A stretch of 64,000 nucleotides of DNA from Microtetraspora fusca (lineage in GTDB: Bacteria; Actinomycetota; Actinomycetes; Streptosporangiales; Streptosporangiaceae). The notes under the pieces were generated by a model. That model made no database searches and was not told where the DNA came from. It saw only the letters and a list, made by a program, of their open reading frames with translations. Each line of letters starts with the position of its first letter. The first letter of the stretch is position 1. The DNA lies in NCBI RefSeq assembly GCF_001570365.1, contig NZ_BBYK01000050.1, positions 1 to 64,000 on the forward strand, given 5' to 3'. The position numbers were made by a program, and so were the translations under genes. Positions 1-8,900 of the stretch are shown one piece after another.

Positions 1-17
1 CGTGCCGAGCCGCGGGG

Positions 18-2807
18 TCACTTCGCCGGAGCGACGGCGGGAAGGGACTGTTCGGTCCAGATGACCTTGCCGCCGGCGGTGTGCCGGGTGCCCCAGCGCT
101 GGGCGAGCTGGGCGACGAGGAACAGGCCGCGTCCCCCTTCGTCCGTGGTGGCGGAGCGCCGCAGGCGCGGTGAGGTGCTGCTGCCGTCGGAGACCTCGCA
201 GATCAGCGCGCGGTCGCGCAGGAGCCGCACCTGAATGGGGGCGCCCGCGTACCGAATGGCGTTGGTGACCAGCTCGCTGATCACCAGCTCCGTGGAGAAC
301 GCCAGCTCCTCCAGGTCCCAGTCGGCCAGTTGCCGGGTGACCTCCGTACGTATGCCCGAGACGGCCGCCGGATCGACGGGCACGTCCCACTGGGCGACCC
401 GGTCGGCGTTCAGCGCACGGGTACGGGCGACAAGCAGGGCGACGTCGTCGCTCGGCTGGGTGGGGAGGAGCGCTCCGAGCAGCGCGTCGCAGGTCTCGTC
501 CGGCGAGCGGAGGGGGTGGGTGAGAACGCGTCGCAACCGGTCGAGCGCGTCGTCGATGTCGCGGTCGCGGTGCTCGATGAGCCCGTCGGTGTAGAGGATG
601 AGCTGGCTGCCCTCGGGTATCGCGATGTCGACGGTCTCGAACGGCACGCAGCCCAGCCCGAGGGGCGGGCCCGCGGGCACCTCGGGAAGCTCGACGGTGC
701 CGTCGGGGAGGACCAGCGCCGGCGCGGGGTGGCCGGCGCGCGCCATGGTGCAGCGTTGCGAGACCGGGTCGTAGACCGCGTACAGGCAGGTGGCGCCGAT
801 GATCCCGGCTCCGCCCGCGCCGTCCGGGTCCTCGTCCAGGTCGAGACGGCCGACGAGGTCGTCGAGGTGGGCGAGCACCTCGTCCACGGGCAGGTCGAGG
901 TCGGAGAAGTTCTGGACGGCGGTGCGCAGACGGCCCATCGTGGCGCAGGCGAGCAGGCCGTGGCCGACGACGTCGCCGACGACCAGCGCCACGCGGGCGC
1001 CCGAGAGCGGGATGATGTCGAACCAGTCCCCGCCCACGCCGGCCTGCGCGGGCAGGTAGCGGTGCGCGGCCTCGACGGCGTTCTGCTCGGGCAGGCCGTG
1101 CGGGAGCAGGCTGCGCTGCAGGGTCAGGGCCGTCGAGCGTTCGAGGGTGAACCGGCGGGCGTTGTCGATGCACACGGCGGCCCGGCCGGCCAGCTCCTCG
1201 GCGAGGGACAGGTCGTCGTCCTCGAAGGGGCCCCGGTGCTCCAGCCGAAAGAAGGTCGCCACGCCCAGGATGACGCCCCGGGCGAGCAGGGGGACGGCGA
1301 TGGCGCAGTGGATCCCCGACGCGCGGACCCGCTGGGCGCGCCCGGGATCCTCCGGCATCCACTCGGACGCGGGGGTCGGCAGCGCTGAGAGCACCGACTG
1401 CCCGGTCGCCAGGCACCGTGCCTGCGGCGTCGCCTGGACGAACGTGACCAGATGGCCCGCCGGGTACAGCTGCGAGTCCGCGTCGACGGCGCCGAGCGCC
1501 ACCCGGCGCATCGCCGCCCCGTTCACGTCGGCCGGCTCCTCCCCCACCAGCACGACGTCCGGCAGATCGACGGCGACGAAGTCCGCGAGCCTCGGGATCG
1601 CGACCTCGGTCAGTTCCTCGGCGGTCCGGGTCACGTCGAGCGTGGTGCCGATGCGGACGCCGGCTTCGGTGAGCAGTTCCAGACGCTGCCGCGCCAGCAG
1701 GGCGAGCCGGCCGACTCCCGGCTCACCCACCGCGATCAGGCACTCGTCCGTGACACTGGGCGGCTCGGCGACGGCGGTCCGGGCAAAGGGGACGGTCGCG
1801 CGCGGCGGCGGCAGGACGACCGCGTTCGCGACCCGTTCGTACGGCACGGCGGAGCGAGCGGTGGCGAGACGGCGCAGCGCGCCGCCGGGCAGGACCGCCT
1901 CGACGGCGATGCCGGTCTCCCCTGAGGAGCCCGTCACCGGCCGGCTCAGGAGCGTGGCCACCCGGCCGTGCGGGAGCGCCACCTCGACGACGGCCGCGCG
2001 TCCCGAGGAGATCAGCTCCGCGGCCTTCTCCTCCAAAATGAGCCGGTCGGTCCGGTCGAGCGGGTCGCTACCGAGTGCTCCCGGGCCGGCGAGCTCGCCC
2101 GCGTCCGGCAGGAGAAGGGCGGCCTCCGGGGCGCCGCCCGCCGCGAGGCGGGCCTGGACGAACGTCTGGAGCAGTGCCCGCTCGCGCTCCGCGGTCTGCG
2201 CCAGCAGGCGCCGCTCGATGTCGCGGGCCCCCTCGCGGACGAGGGCCACCATCGAGGGGTCGGCGTCCTCACGCAGGCAGGTCAGGTCCAGCAGACCGCG
2301 GCTCTGTCCGCTCAGAGGGTCGCGGATGGGGACGCCCGCGCAGGTGAACACCTGCAGGGCCTCGACGAAGTGCTCGCGTCCGTGGACGAGGGCGGGCCCC
2401 CGCTCGACCAGCGCGGTGCCGATGCCGTTGGTGCCGGCGAACTCCTCGGCGTACGTAAATCCCGGGGCGATCCCCCGCGCATCGAGCATCTTGCACAACG
2501 ACGGATCGTCCACGCGCCGCCCGACTATCCGTGCCTGCTCGTCACAGACGAAAACGCTCATCCGCATGTCGCCGAACCCGGAGTTCAGCCGATCGAGCAC
2601 GGGGGTGGCGGCGCGGACGAGATCGCTTTCCAGATCCAGATCCCGGTGGTACGGAACCTCGATGCGATCGGCCGGAATACCCAGGAATTGACAGCGGTGC
2701 CACGAGGTCAGCACCGATGCCCGCACACCCGCGCCGACCGGCCTGCCTGCGAGGAGACGTTCACGGGCGTCGGCGAGAGCGTCGTTGTCGCTCCACTCGA
2801 CCGTCAC
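18..2807 (-). CDS. GAF-SpoIIE (PP2C) phosphatase with C-terminal HATPase domain
   Basis: This is a probable cytoplasmic signalling phosphatase of 929 aa, likely acting in a partner-switching pathway on an anti-sigma antagonist. The N-terminal third resembles the AcoR/FhlA-type sensor region, with the motif GTNGIGT near residues 125-131. A second GAF-like region follows around residues 370-545. The PP2C/SpoIIE domain covers about 560-790 and carries the metal-binding motifs GGDWFD and GDVVGHG. A GHKL ATPase fold of the RsbW type ends the protein, with a typical ELVTNAIRYA stretch. I chose the GTG at 2807 because GGGGGGAG lies just upstream; an open frame continues to 2909 but looks non-coding. 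The combination of phosphatase and kinase-like domain in one chain is common in Streptomyces-like genomes. The signal sensed is unknown. Confidence 0.9.
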   Translation of the reverse strand: MTVEWSDNDALADARERLLAGRPVGAGVRASVLTSWHRCQFLGIPADRIEVPYHRDLDLESDLVRAATPVLDRLNSGFGDMRMSVFVCDEQARIVGRRVDDPSLCKMLDARGIAPGFTYAEEFAGTNGIGTALVERGPALVHGREHFVEALQVFTCAGVPIRDPLSGQSRGLLDLTCLREDADPSMVALVREGARDIERRLLAQTAERERALLQTFVQARLAAGGAPEAALLLPDAGELAGPGALGSDPLDRTDRLILEEKAAELISSGRAAVVEVALPHGRVATLLSRPVTGSSGETGIAVEAVLPGGALRRLATARSAVPYERVANAVVLPPPRATVPFARTAVAEPPSVTDECLIAVGEPGVGRLALLARQRLELLTEAGVRIGTTLDVTRTAEELTEVAIPRLADFVAVDLPDVVLVGEEPADVNGAAMRRVALGAVDADSQLYPAGHLVTFVQATPQARCLATGQSVLSALPTPASEWMPEDPGRAQRVRASGIHCAIAVPLLARGVILGVATFFRLEHRGPFEDDDLSLAEELAGRAAVCIDNARRFTLERSTALTLQRSLLPHGLPEQNAVEAAHRYLPAQAGVGGDWFDIIPLSGARVALVVGDVVGHGLLACATMGRLRTAVQNFSDLDLPVDEVLAHLDDLVGRLDLDEDPDGAGGAGIIGATCLYAVYDPVSQRCTMARAGHPAPALVLPDGTVELPEVPAGPPLGLGCVPFETVDIAIPEGSQLILYTDGLIEHRDRDIDDALDRLRRVLTHPLRSPDETCDALLGALLPTQPSDDVALLVARTRALNADRVAQWDVPVDPAAVSGIRTEVTRQLADWDLEELAFSTELVISELVTNAIRYAGAPIQVRLLRDRALICEVSDGSSTSPRLRRSATTDEGGRGLFLVAQLAQRWGTRHTAGGKVIWTEQSLPAVAPAK

Positions 2808-3233
2808 CACGACCACTCCCCCCAATGGCGGCAAATTACGGCATTCCATGCAGGTATGGCAGCATTTACCCGATTCAGTGCAATAGTGAAGCCTATTAAC
2901 TCTCCGCAAAATCAGGGGAGATTCCCGCTCTTGATTTCATCGGATTGAGCAAAATCCGCGCAGCCGTACCGGAGCGGCGGCCGGAGGACCGAATTCGCGT
3001 CCGTACCAAGGAGCGCTCGTCACGGGTGGCCAGTACCGGCGACAGGCCCCGCGCTTGCTGGGTTCACGTTTCTACGCAAAACGATCAATGGGGAGACATG
3101 GACCGCGGCACCCGACGTACCAAAGCCCTGTGGACCGCCGTCACGCTGGGGACGGTGGCACTGCTCGCGGCACCGTTCTGAACAAGGTCGCGGCCGACGT
3201 GGGGTGCCGCTGACGACAGGTCCGGTCGTGGGG
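2808..3233. other. Intergenic region with AT-richer promoter-like DNA
   Basis: About 290 bases upstream of the phosphatase are clearly AT-richer than their surroundings and probably hold its promoter. A possible 27-codon reading frame (3098-3181) is the only coding signal. Nothing else is recognisable. Confidence 0.4.
3098..3181 (+). CDS. Possible 27-aa membrane peptide
   Basis: A very short frame starts at an ATG preceded by GGGGAGAC, a good Shine-Dalgarno sequence at the usual distance. It encodes a basic N-terminus (DRGTRRTK) followed by one hydrophobic stretch ending AAPF, so it could insert in the membrane or be the signal-peptide stump of a degraded secreted protein. No family is recognised. 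The good ribosome-binding site is the main support, and a remnant is as likely as a functional peptide. Confidence 0.3.
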   Translation: MDRGTRRTKALWTAVTLGTVALLAAPF

Positions 3234-4253
3234 TCAGGATTCCCATGGCCACCACACCACCCGGCGGTGCCGGTCGCTGCCGAGACCGGGTCCGTCACCG
3301 ATCCCGGCCATCGCCGTGAGGCGGTGGGCGAGCCGGGCGACGGCCTCCCGCAGCTCCGGAGGGTCCAGCACCTCCGCCTCGAAGCCCAGCCGGGCCACGT
3401 GCAGAGCGAGCCAGTCCAGGTCCTCTCCGCCGACGACGAGCACGCACCACCCGTCGCGATCGTCCTCGACGCGCCCCACCTGAGGCGGCACCAGCTCCCG
3501 CACCCGTTCGGGGTCGGCGTGCACCCGCACCCGGGCGAGATACCGGTACGCCGCCTCGGTCACGGACCGCTGCACGTAGGCGACCGGGTCCGGATGCTCA
3601 CTCGTCCGGAAGCGCCAGGTCGTCGCCACCACATCGCGCATCCGGTCCAGCCGGAAGGTGCGCCAGTCGTCGCGGTCGACGTCCCGGGCCATCAGGTACC
3701 AGCGGCGGCCGGTGGTGACCATCCGCACCGGCTCGACCGTGCGCTCGCGCTCCCCGCCGACGCGGCCGGCGTACCGGAACCGGACCCGCACGGCGTCGCG
3801 ACAGGCCCGCGCGAGCGTCATCAGCAGCTCCGCGTCGATCTCGATCCCGGGGCCGACGAGGGTCTCGGTGGCGCCGTACACCGCCCGCACCTCGGCGCGC
3901 AGCCGGGGCGGCATCACCTGGTCGAGCTTCGCGAGCGCCCGCAGTGCCGCCTCGCCCGCCCCGGTGACCGTGCCCCCCGCCGCCAGCCGCAGGGACACCG
4001 CCGTCGCGATCGCCTCGTCGTCGTCGAAGAGCAGCGGGGGAAGCCGGGTGCCCGCGCCGAGCTGATAGCCGCCGCCGACGCCCGCCGTCGCGTGCACGGG
4101 GTAGCCGAGCGAGCGCAGCCGCTCCACGTCGCGGCGCACCGAGCGGTCGGTGACCCCCAGCTCGGCGGCAAGCTCCGCTGCGGTCCAGGACGGCCGGCGC
4201 TGCAGCAGCCCCAGCAACCGCAACACCCGCTCGGTGGTCGCCTCGACAGTCAC
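3234..4253 (-). CDS. WYL-domain transcriptional regulator (HTH_11-WYL)
   Basis: This is a cytoplasmic DNA-binding regulator of 339 aa. Residues 1-60 form a DeoR-like winged helix (motif TDRSVRRDVERLRSLG). The middle and C-terminus form the WYL ligand-binding domain, with the signature RRWYLMARD around residue 190 and a C-terminal WCX-like segment. The start is a GTG at 4253. It is divergent from a small VOC protein gene, and a 25-bp inverted repeat sits directly upstream of the start codon, so autoregulation and control of the divergent gene are likely. The WYL ligand is unknown; homologues often sense nucleotides, DNA ends or small metabolites. Confidence 0.9.
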   Translation of the reverse strand: MTVEATTERVLRLLGLLQRRPSWTAAELAAELGVTDRSVRRDVERLRSLGYPVHATAGVGGGYQLGAGTRLPPLLFDDDEAIATAVSLRLAAGGTVTGAGEAALRALAKLDQVMPPRLRAEVRAVYGATETLVGPGIEIDAELLMTLARACRDAVRVRFRYAGRVGGERERTVEPVRMVTTGRRWYLMARDVDRDDWRTFRLDRMRDVVATTWRFRTSEHPDPVAYVQRSVTEAAYRYLARVRVHADPERVRELVPPQVGRVEDDRDGWCVLVVGGEDLDWLALHVARLGFEAEVLDPPELREAVARLAHRLTAMAGIGDGPGLGSDRHRRVVWWPWES

Positions 4254-4259
4254 GTGCTC

Positions 4260-4284
4260 ATCGTTCCACAGATCACGGAACGAT
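4260..4284. promoter_or_regulatory. Inverted-repeat operator between WYL regulator and VOC gene
   Basis: The sequence reads ATCGTTCC, nine bases, GGAACGAT: a perfect 8-bp inverted repeat. It lies 7 bases upstream of the WYL regulator start and upstream of the VOC transcript. A TATAT-containing -10-like element (about 4292-4300) follows on the + strand. A regulator dimer site is the natural reading. Confidence 0.65.
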
Positions 4285-4314
4285 CCTGTCCGCTATATGT
4301 GCGAGGGTGGCACC

Positions 4315-4395
4315 ATGATCGACCAGACCCGGAGCCCCCGGCTCCGCGACCTCCACTTGCACACCCACCACCAGAGCCGTCGGGAGGCGAGCTGA
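4315..4395 (+). CDS. Possible 26-aa leader peptide upstream of VOC gene
   Basis: A short frame starts at ATG 4315 after GAGGGTGG and stops at a TGA one base before the ATG of the VOC gene, so translation of the two would be coupled. The peptide is His-rich near its end (LHLHTHH). No attenuator hairpin is evident, so it may act only by re-initiation, or the frame may be fortuitous. Confidence 0.3.
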   Translation: MIDQTRSPRLRDLHLHTHHQSRREAS

Positions 4396-4396
4396 G

Positions 4397-4834
4397 ATGG
4401 CGCGCGACGTCCAGATCACTTTTGACTGCGCCGACCCGGCCGGATTGGCGGCGTTCTGGGCCGAGGCCCTCGGCTACCGGCTGCAGGACCCGCCCCAGGG
4501 CTTCGAGTCGTGGGAGCAGGCCATGGAGGCGATGGGCGTGCCGCCTGAGAGGCGCAACGACGCCTCAGCGGTGGTCGACCCCGAGGGCTCCGGGCCGCGG
4601 CTGTTCTTCCAGCGGGTGCCGGAGCACAAGCAGGCCAAGAACCGTGTGCACCTCGATGTGCGAGCCGCCCCCGGGCTCGTGGGCGACGCGCGGATGGCGG
4701 CCCTGGAGGCGGAGGCCGAACGGCTCGTCTCCCACGGCGCCACCCGGCTCCGGCGCCACGAGCCGGCTCCCCCGCTCGGCGCCGGGCACATCGTGATGGC
4801 CGACCCCGAGGGCAACGAGTTCTGCCTCGACTGA
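4397..4834 (+). CDS. VOC family protein (glyoxalase_6-like)
   Basis: This is a small cytoplasmic protein of 145 aa with the vicinal-oxygen-chelate fold. It starts with the typical beta strand QITFDCADPAGLAAFW and ends with ADPEGNEFCLD, the usual closing motif of the glyoxalase-like subgroup. In the middle, KNRVHLDVRA supplies a His of the metal-binding type. The substrate cannot be inferred; members serve in resistance, isomerisation or as binding proteins. It is divergent from the WYL regulator and is probably its target. Confidence 0.85.
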   Translation: MARDVQITFDCADPAGLAAFWAEALGYRLQDPPQGFESWEQAMEAMGVPPERRNDASAVVDPEGSGPRLFFQRVPEHKQAKNRVHLDVRAAPGLVGDARMAALEAEAERLVSHGATRLRRHEPAPPLGAGHIVMADPEGNEFCLD

Positions 4835-5049
4835 TCAGCCACGCGACGGGGTGGCCGGCATCAGCGCGGCACGGACCGGGATTCCCCGGTCACGAGTACG
4901 CGGAACCAACGGTCACCGCCGCGACGCATGAGGCGGCGGCTCCCGCGCGGAGATCGCGCGAGGGCCGCCGCCGTCCCGGCCGACGGCGAGGGGAACCGAA
5001 AGACAGCGGCCCGGCAGGCCCCCACCGCCTGTTCGGGCGCACCCGCGCC

Positions 5050-5262
5050 ATGGTCCTGCGGACACTGGAGGGAAGGGTGCGCACGACGGGCGAGATCGCC
5101 CGCGTCCTCGACATCTCCCCCGCCTCGGCCAGCGAGCACGCCTCGCTGCTGCGCGACGCCGGGCTCGTGTCCAGCGAGCGCCGCGGCAACCGGGTCTGTC
5201 ACCGGCTCACACCGCTCGGGCTGGAGTTCCTCCACGGCCCTCGGGGCCAGCTCGACCTCTGA
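5050..5262 (+). pseudogene. C-terminal fragment of an ArsR-type winged-helix regulator
   Basis: The 70 codons from ATG 5050 encode a clear winged helix (TTGEIARVLDISPASASEHA, then LLRDAGLVSSERRGNRV) that ends like the C-terminus of ArsR proteins with a long N-terminal effector domain. Reading upstream in the same frame adds only LFGRTRA, which also fits the family, before resemblance fades into Arg/Gly-rich sequence. The long N-terminal domain is absent. I therefore read this as a decayed gene rather than a complete short regulator, though translation of the 70-aa domain is possible. Confidence 0.55.
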
Positions 5263-5325
5263 CCCGGCGACGTGCCTCGGCGATCAGCAGCGGGTCGAGG
5301 AGCGTCCGTCCGGCGAGCTCCGTGC

Positions 5326-6111
5326 TCAGGTCACCTCTCTGCGGACGGCGCGCGCGAGACCCGCCGCCATCGGCGCGGCGATCCAGAAGGCCACGGACAC
5401 GACCAGCCGGGCGAGGTCACCGCCCGTCATCTCCGCGGACGCCAGGGGTGCCGCGGTGGTGTTCAGATCGAGCCACCCGGCCACAGCCTCCCCGGCGGCG
5501 CCGAGCCTCGCGACGACCCCCCACATGAGCGGGCCGGCCAGGCAGACGACGATCGCGGCCGGGGCGTTCATGAGCAGCATGCCCAGGGCGAGCCCTTCCG
5601 CGACCACGAGGACGTTCACCCCGGTCCAGCCCAGCAGGACGAGCGGGGAGACGTCCCAGGTCGCCGGGACATGCCGGACCTCGGCGACGACGGCCGTGAC
5701 GAGCACCGCCGCCAGCAGCGCGAGCAGCGACGCGGCCACCGCGGCGATCAGCGGCGGCAGGCACTTGGCCGCCAGCACACGCACCCGCCGGGGTTCCAGG
5801 GCGAACGTGGTCAGGGCGGTGCGATGGCTCCACTCGGCGGTCACCGTGAGGATGCCGAGCACCGGGAGCAGCGTGCCGAGCGCGATGCCCGCCGTGCCCA
5901 GCGCGGTGAGCGCGCGGGGGCCGACGACGACGCCGCGCGCCACGACCGACGCCACCGTCAGGCCGACCAGGACGGCGGTGAGGATCAGGCCGCTGCGGGT
6001 GTCGACGAGCTTGCGCGCCTCCACGGCCACGAGGCGTCGGAACGGCGTCGGCTCCCCCATCGGGACCGGTGCGCCGCCGTCTTCGGTGACAGGGACCACG
6101 TGATCGCTCAT
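5326..6111 (-). CDS. ABC exporter permease (ABC-2 type)
   Basis: This is a 261-aa membrane protein with six hydrophobic segments in the pattern of ABC-2 permeases (NosY/CcmB-like). The cytoplasmic N-terminus carries FRRLVAVEARKLVDTRSG, a common start for actinobacterial ABC-2 subunits. The ATG at 6111 overlaps the stop of the upstream ATPase gene (ATGA), so the two are translationally coupled. The pair forms an exporter of unknown substrate, perhaps a peptide, lipid or drug. It is divergent from a histidine kinase/response regulator pair that may control it. Confidence 0.85.
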   Translation of the reverse strand: MSDHVVPVTEDGGAPVPMGEPTPFRRLVAVEARKLVDTRSGLILTAVLVGLTVASVVARGVVVGPRALTALGTAGIALGTLLPVLGILTVTAEWSHRTALTTFALEPRRVRVLAAKCLPPLIAAVAASLLALLAAVLVTAVVAEVRHVPATWDVSPLVLLGWTGVNVLVVAEGLALGMLLMNAPAAIVVCLAGPLMWGVVARLGAAGEAVAGWLDLNTTAAPLASAEMTGGDLARLVVSVAFWIAAPMAAGLARAVRREVT

Positions 6112-6821
6112 GCCGTGCTCCGGTCGGCGCCGGCGGTCAGGTCGAAGAAGGTCTGTTCCAGGTTCCGGCCCCGGTTCAGCTCGTCCATCGTGCCCTGGGC
6201 GAGCACCCGGCCGTGGCCGACGACCACGACGCGGTCGGCGACCTCCTCGACCTCGTGCAGCAGATGGGAGCTGAGGAGCACCGCGCATCCGGAGTCGGCG
6301 AGGCCGCGGAGCAGCCCGCGCATCCATCGCATGCCCTGGGGGTCCAGTCCGTTGCCGGGCTCGTCCAGGACCAGTACGCCGGGCCGCCCGAGGAGGGCGT
6401 GCGCGACGCCGAGCCGTTGCCGCATGCCCAGGGAGTAGCCCTTGACGGCGCGCCGGCTCTCCCGGTGCGTCAACCCGACCAGGTCGAGGACCTCGTCGAC
6501 CCGCCGCCTGGGCAGGCCGAGCGTCATCGCGCCCAGAGTGAGGGTCTCCCGTCCGGTGCGTCCCGGGTGGTACGCGTTCGGGTCGAACATCGTGCCCACC
6601 CGGTGGGCCGGGCCGTCCAGCTCGGCGTACGCGCGGCCGAACACGGTGGCCGCCCCCGATGTCGCGAGGGACAGCCCGACCAGGATGCGCAGCGCCGTCG
6701 ACTTTCCGGCGCCGTTGGGGCCGAGGAACGCGGTGACGCTGCCCGCCCCGACGGTGAAGGACACGTCGTCGAGCGCCTTCACCCCTTTGTAGAGCTTGCT
6801 GACATGGTTGAACTCGATCAC
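6108..6821 (-). CDS. ABC exporter ATP-binding protein
   Basis: This 237-aa ATPase has Walker A GPNGAGKS at residues 34-41, a signature region YSLGMRQRLG that departs from LSGGQ as is usual in ABC-2 exporters, Walker B VLVLDEPGNGLD, and a switch His in LLSSHLL. It energises the permease encoded immediately downstream. The start ATG at 6821 is in a divergent arrangement with the kinase gene about 100 bases away. Substrate is unknown; CcmA/BcrA-like drug or peptide exporters are the closest type. Confidence 0.92.
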   Translation of the reverse strand: MIEFNHVSKLYKGVKALDDVSFTVGAGSVTAFLGPNGAGKSTALRILVGLSLATSGAATVFGRAYAELDGPAHRVGTMFDPNAYHPGRTGRETLTLGAMTLGLPRRRVDEVLDLVGLTHRESRRAVKGYSLGMRQRLGVAHALLGRPGVLVLDEPGNGLDPQGMRWMRGLLRGLADSGCAVLLSSHLLHEVEEVADRVVVVGHGRVLAQGTMDELNRGRNLEQTFFDLTAGADRSTA

Positions 6822-6922
6822 CCGTCCAGTCCAGCGGAGGGGCCGTCACCCGTCATCGGCCCCGGGGCGAGTCCGCTCCGTCCTCGAGGCCGGTTCCGCC
6901 GCGCCGATCTCGACCTGAGGCC

Positions 6923-8131
6923 ATGGTGATGTCGACCATGGTCGCTGACGCGCCGGCCGCCGGGCTACGTAGGCTGTGGCGCGTGCACGACCGTACGGAC
7001 GACCAGCCACCCTTGGACCGGACGGATGTCGCGCTGCGCTATCTCTGCGCCGTGGTCCCGATGCTGTTCTACGGCGTCGTCCTGGTCTGGCTCGTCCTCC
7101 GGGAGCCCGACCGGCTCCTGCCGGCCGCGATCGATGTGGCGATGGGCGTGCTCGGGCTGGTCCTGATGCGCTGGCGGCGGCACCGGCCCCTGCCGGTCGC
7201 GCTGGCGACCGCCCTGCTCACCGTGTTCTCGACCACGGCGACCGGCCCGGCCCAGGTCGCGTACGTGTCCCTGTGCACGCACCGCCGCCCGCGCCAGATC
7301 GTCCTGGCCGCCGCCGTCTCCTGGCTGTGCCTGGCGGGGCATGCCGTCTGGCACGGCATCGGCCAGGCGGCCGTCGTCTCCGTGGCGACCGGGACAGCGC
7401 TCCTCGGCGGGCTGACGATCTTCGGCCTGTACCTGCGCGGACGGCGCGATCTCGCCGCGTCGCAGCGCGCGGCGGCGCTGGCGGCGGAGCGCGAGCAGCT
7501 CCACCGGATCGAACAGGCCAGGCTCGCGGAACGGGCGAAGATCGCGCAGGAGATGCACGACGTCCTGGCCCACCGCGTCTCGCTGCTGTCGATGCTCGCG
7601 GGCGGCCTCGCGTACCGGACGGACCTCGGTCCCGAGGAGACCCGCAAGATCGCGCTGGCGATCCAGGAGAACGCGCACCAGTCGTTGAACGAGCTGCGTT
7701 CCGTGCTCGGCGCGCTCCGGCGTGACAGCCCCGTGGAGGCGCCGCAGCCGACCCTGGCCCGGGTGGGCGACCTGTTCGACGAGGTACGCGCCGCCGGGCA
7801 GCACGTCGAGGTGGACGACGGCATACGCGACGCCGATCTGCTTCCGGGCCCCACCACCCGGCACGCGTACCGGATCGTGCAGGAGGCCCTGACCAACGCG
7901 CGCAAGCACGCACCGGGCAGCCCGGTCACGGCCCGGCTGCACGGGCGGCCGGGGCGTGGCCTGCACATCCGGGTCAGCAATCCGGTGCCACCGGGGACGT
8001 CAGCCGGCCCCGGAAGCAGGTTGGGCCTGGTCGGGCTGGCGGAACGGGCCCGGATGGCCGGAGGCACCATCAGCCATGCCGTCCGGGACGGGCGCTTCGT
8101 GCTCGACGTACGGCTGCCGTGGGAGGTATGA
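6923..8131 (+). CDS. Sensor histidine kinase (NarL-type, HisKA_3)
   Basis: This is a 402-aa membrane kinase. Residues 38-172 hold about five hydrophobic segments without a large extracellular domain. The dimerisation box contains the phospho-acceptor His212 in AQEMHDVLAHRVS. The ATPase domain has the N-box VQEALTNARKHA and a late GLVGLAERA G-box. Several in-frame starts lie close together (ATG at 6923, 6929 and 6938). The response regulator follows 4 bases after the stop. The divergent ABC exporter is the likely output target, as in envelope-stress modules. Confidence 0.92.
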   Translation: MVMSTMVADAPAAGLRRLWRVHDRTDDQPPLDRTDVALRYLCAVVPMLFYGVVLVWLVLREPDRLLPAAIDVAMGVLGLVLMRWRRHRPLPVALATALLTVFSTTATGPAQVAYVSLCTHRRPRQIVLAAAVSWLCLAGHAVWHGIGQAAVVSVATGTALLGGLTIFGLYLRGRRDLAASQRAAALAAEREQLHRIEQARLAERAKIAQEMHDVLAHRVSLLSMLAGGLAYRTDLGPEETRKIALAIQENAHQSLNELRSVLGALRRDSPVEAPQPTLARVGDLFDEVRAAGQHVEVDDGIRDADLLPGPTTRHAYRIVQEALTNARKHAPGSPVTARLHGRPGRGLHIRVSNPVPPGTSAGPGSRLGLVGLAERARMAGGTISHAVRDGRFVLDVRLPWEV

Positions 8132-8135
8132 CGCC

Positions 8136-8783
8136 GTGATCCGACTGATGATCGTGGACGACGATCCGATGGTGCGCACCGGGCTGCGCCTCATCTTCGG
8201 CGGGGATCCCGACCTGGAGATCGTCGGCGAGGCCGGGGACGGGCGGCAGGCGATGACGCTGATCCGCGACGTGCGGCCGGACGTGGTGGTGATGGACATC
8301 AGGATGCCGGTCCAGGACGGTCTGGCCACCACCGAATCGCTGATGGCCGAGCCGGACCCGCCCCGGGTCCTCGTGCTCACCACCTTCGACGCCGACGACA
8401 TGGTGCTCCGCGCCCTGCGGCTCGGCGCCTGCGGCTTCCTGCTGAAGGACACTCCTCCGCCGAAGATGATCGAGGCGGTGCGGGCGGCGGCGAACGGTGA
8501 GCCGGTGCTATCCCCGAGCGTCATGAACCAGGTGATCGACGCGGCCACCGGCCGGCAGGAGCCGGACCGTTCGGACGCACGCCGGGAGCTGGCCGGCCTC
8601 ACCGAACGCGAACGTGAGGTCGCCGTCGAAGTGGCGCGGGGCAGCTCGAACGCGGAGATCGCCGAGCGTCTCTACATGAGCGTCGCCACCGTGAAGGCCA
8701 ACATCACGCGGATCTTCGCCAAGCTGGGCACCGACAACCGCGTCCGCGTCGCGATGAAGGTGCGCGACGCCGGCCTTCTCTGA
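8136..8783 (+). CDS. NarL/FixJ-type response regulator
   Basis: This 215-aa regulator has a receiver domain with acidic residues DDD at 8-10, phospho-acceptor Asp54 (VVMDIRMP) and Lys104 (FLLKD), and a C-terminal LuxR-type helix-turn-helix with LTEREREVAVEVARGSSNAE. I chose the GTG at 8136 because GGGAGG lies 9 bases upstream and the protein then begins directly at the receiver strand. It is the partner of the upstream kinase, with which it forms an operon. Confidence 0.93.
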   Translation: MIRLMIVDDDPMVRTGLRLIFGGDPDLEIVGEAGDGRQAMTLIRDVRPDVVVMDIRMPVQDGLATTESLMAEPDPPRVLVLTTFDADDMVLRALRLGACGFLLKDTPPPKMIEAVRAAANGEPVLSPSVMNQVIDAATGRQEPDRSDARRELAGLTEREREVAVEVARGSSNAEIAERLYMSVATVKANITRIFAKLGTDNRVRVAMKVRDAGLL

Positions 8784-8900
8784 TGCCGGCTTCCGGCCCG
8801 CGCCGAGGCGGAGCCTTCTCCCGGGCCGCTTCCGCCGAGCCCGGCCGGGACGCGCGCCTCGCAGGGGACGCGGCCGCCGGATCAGGTGACACGCGCGCGA

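Noticed and set aside
4315-4395. Histidine-type transcription attenuator
   Set aside because: There are only four His codons, no alternative hairpins were seen and the gene controlled is not a histidine gene.
4861-5235. A 124-codon minus-strand frame
   Set aside because: It is antisense to the ArsR winged-helix fragment, which has recognisable sequence; the minus frame has none.
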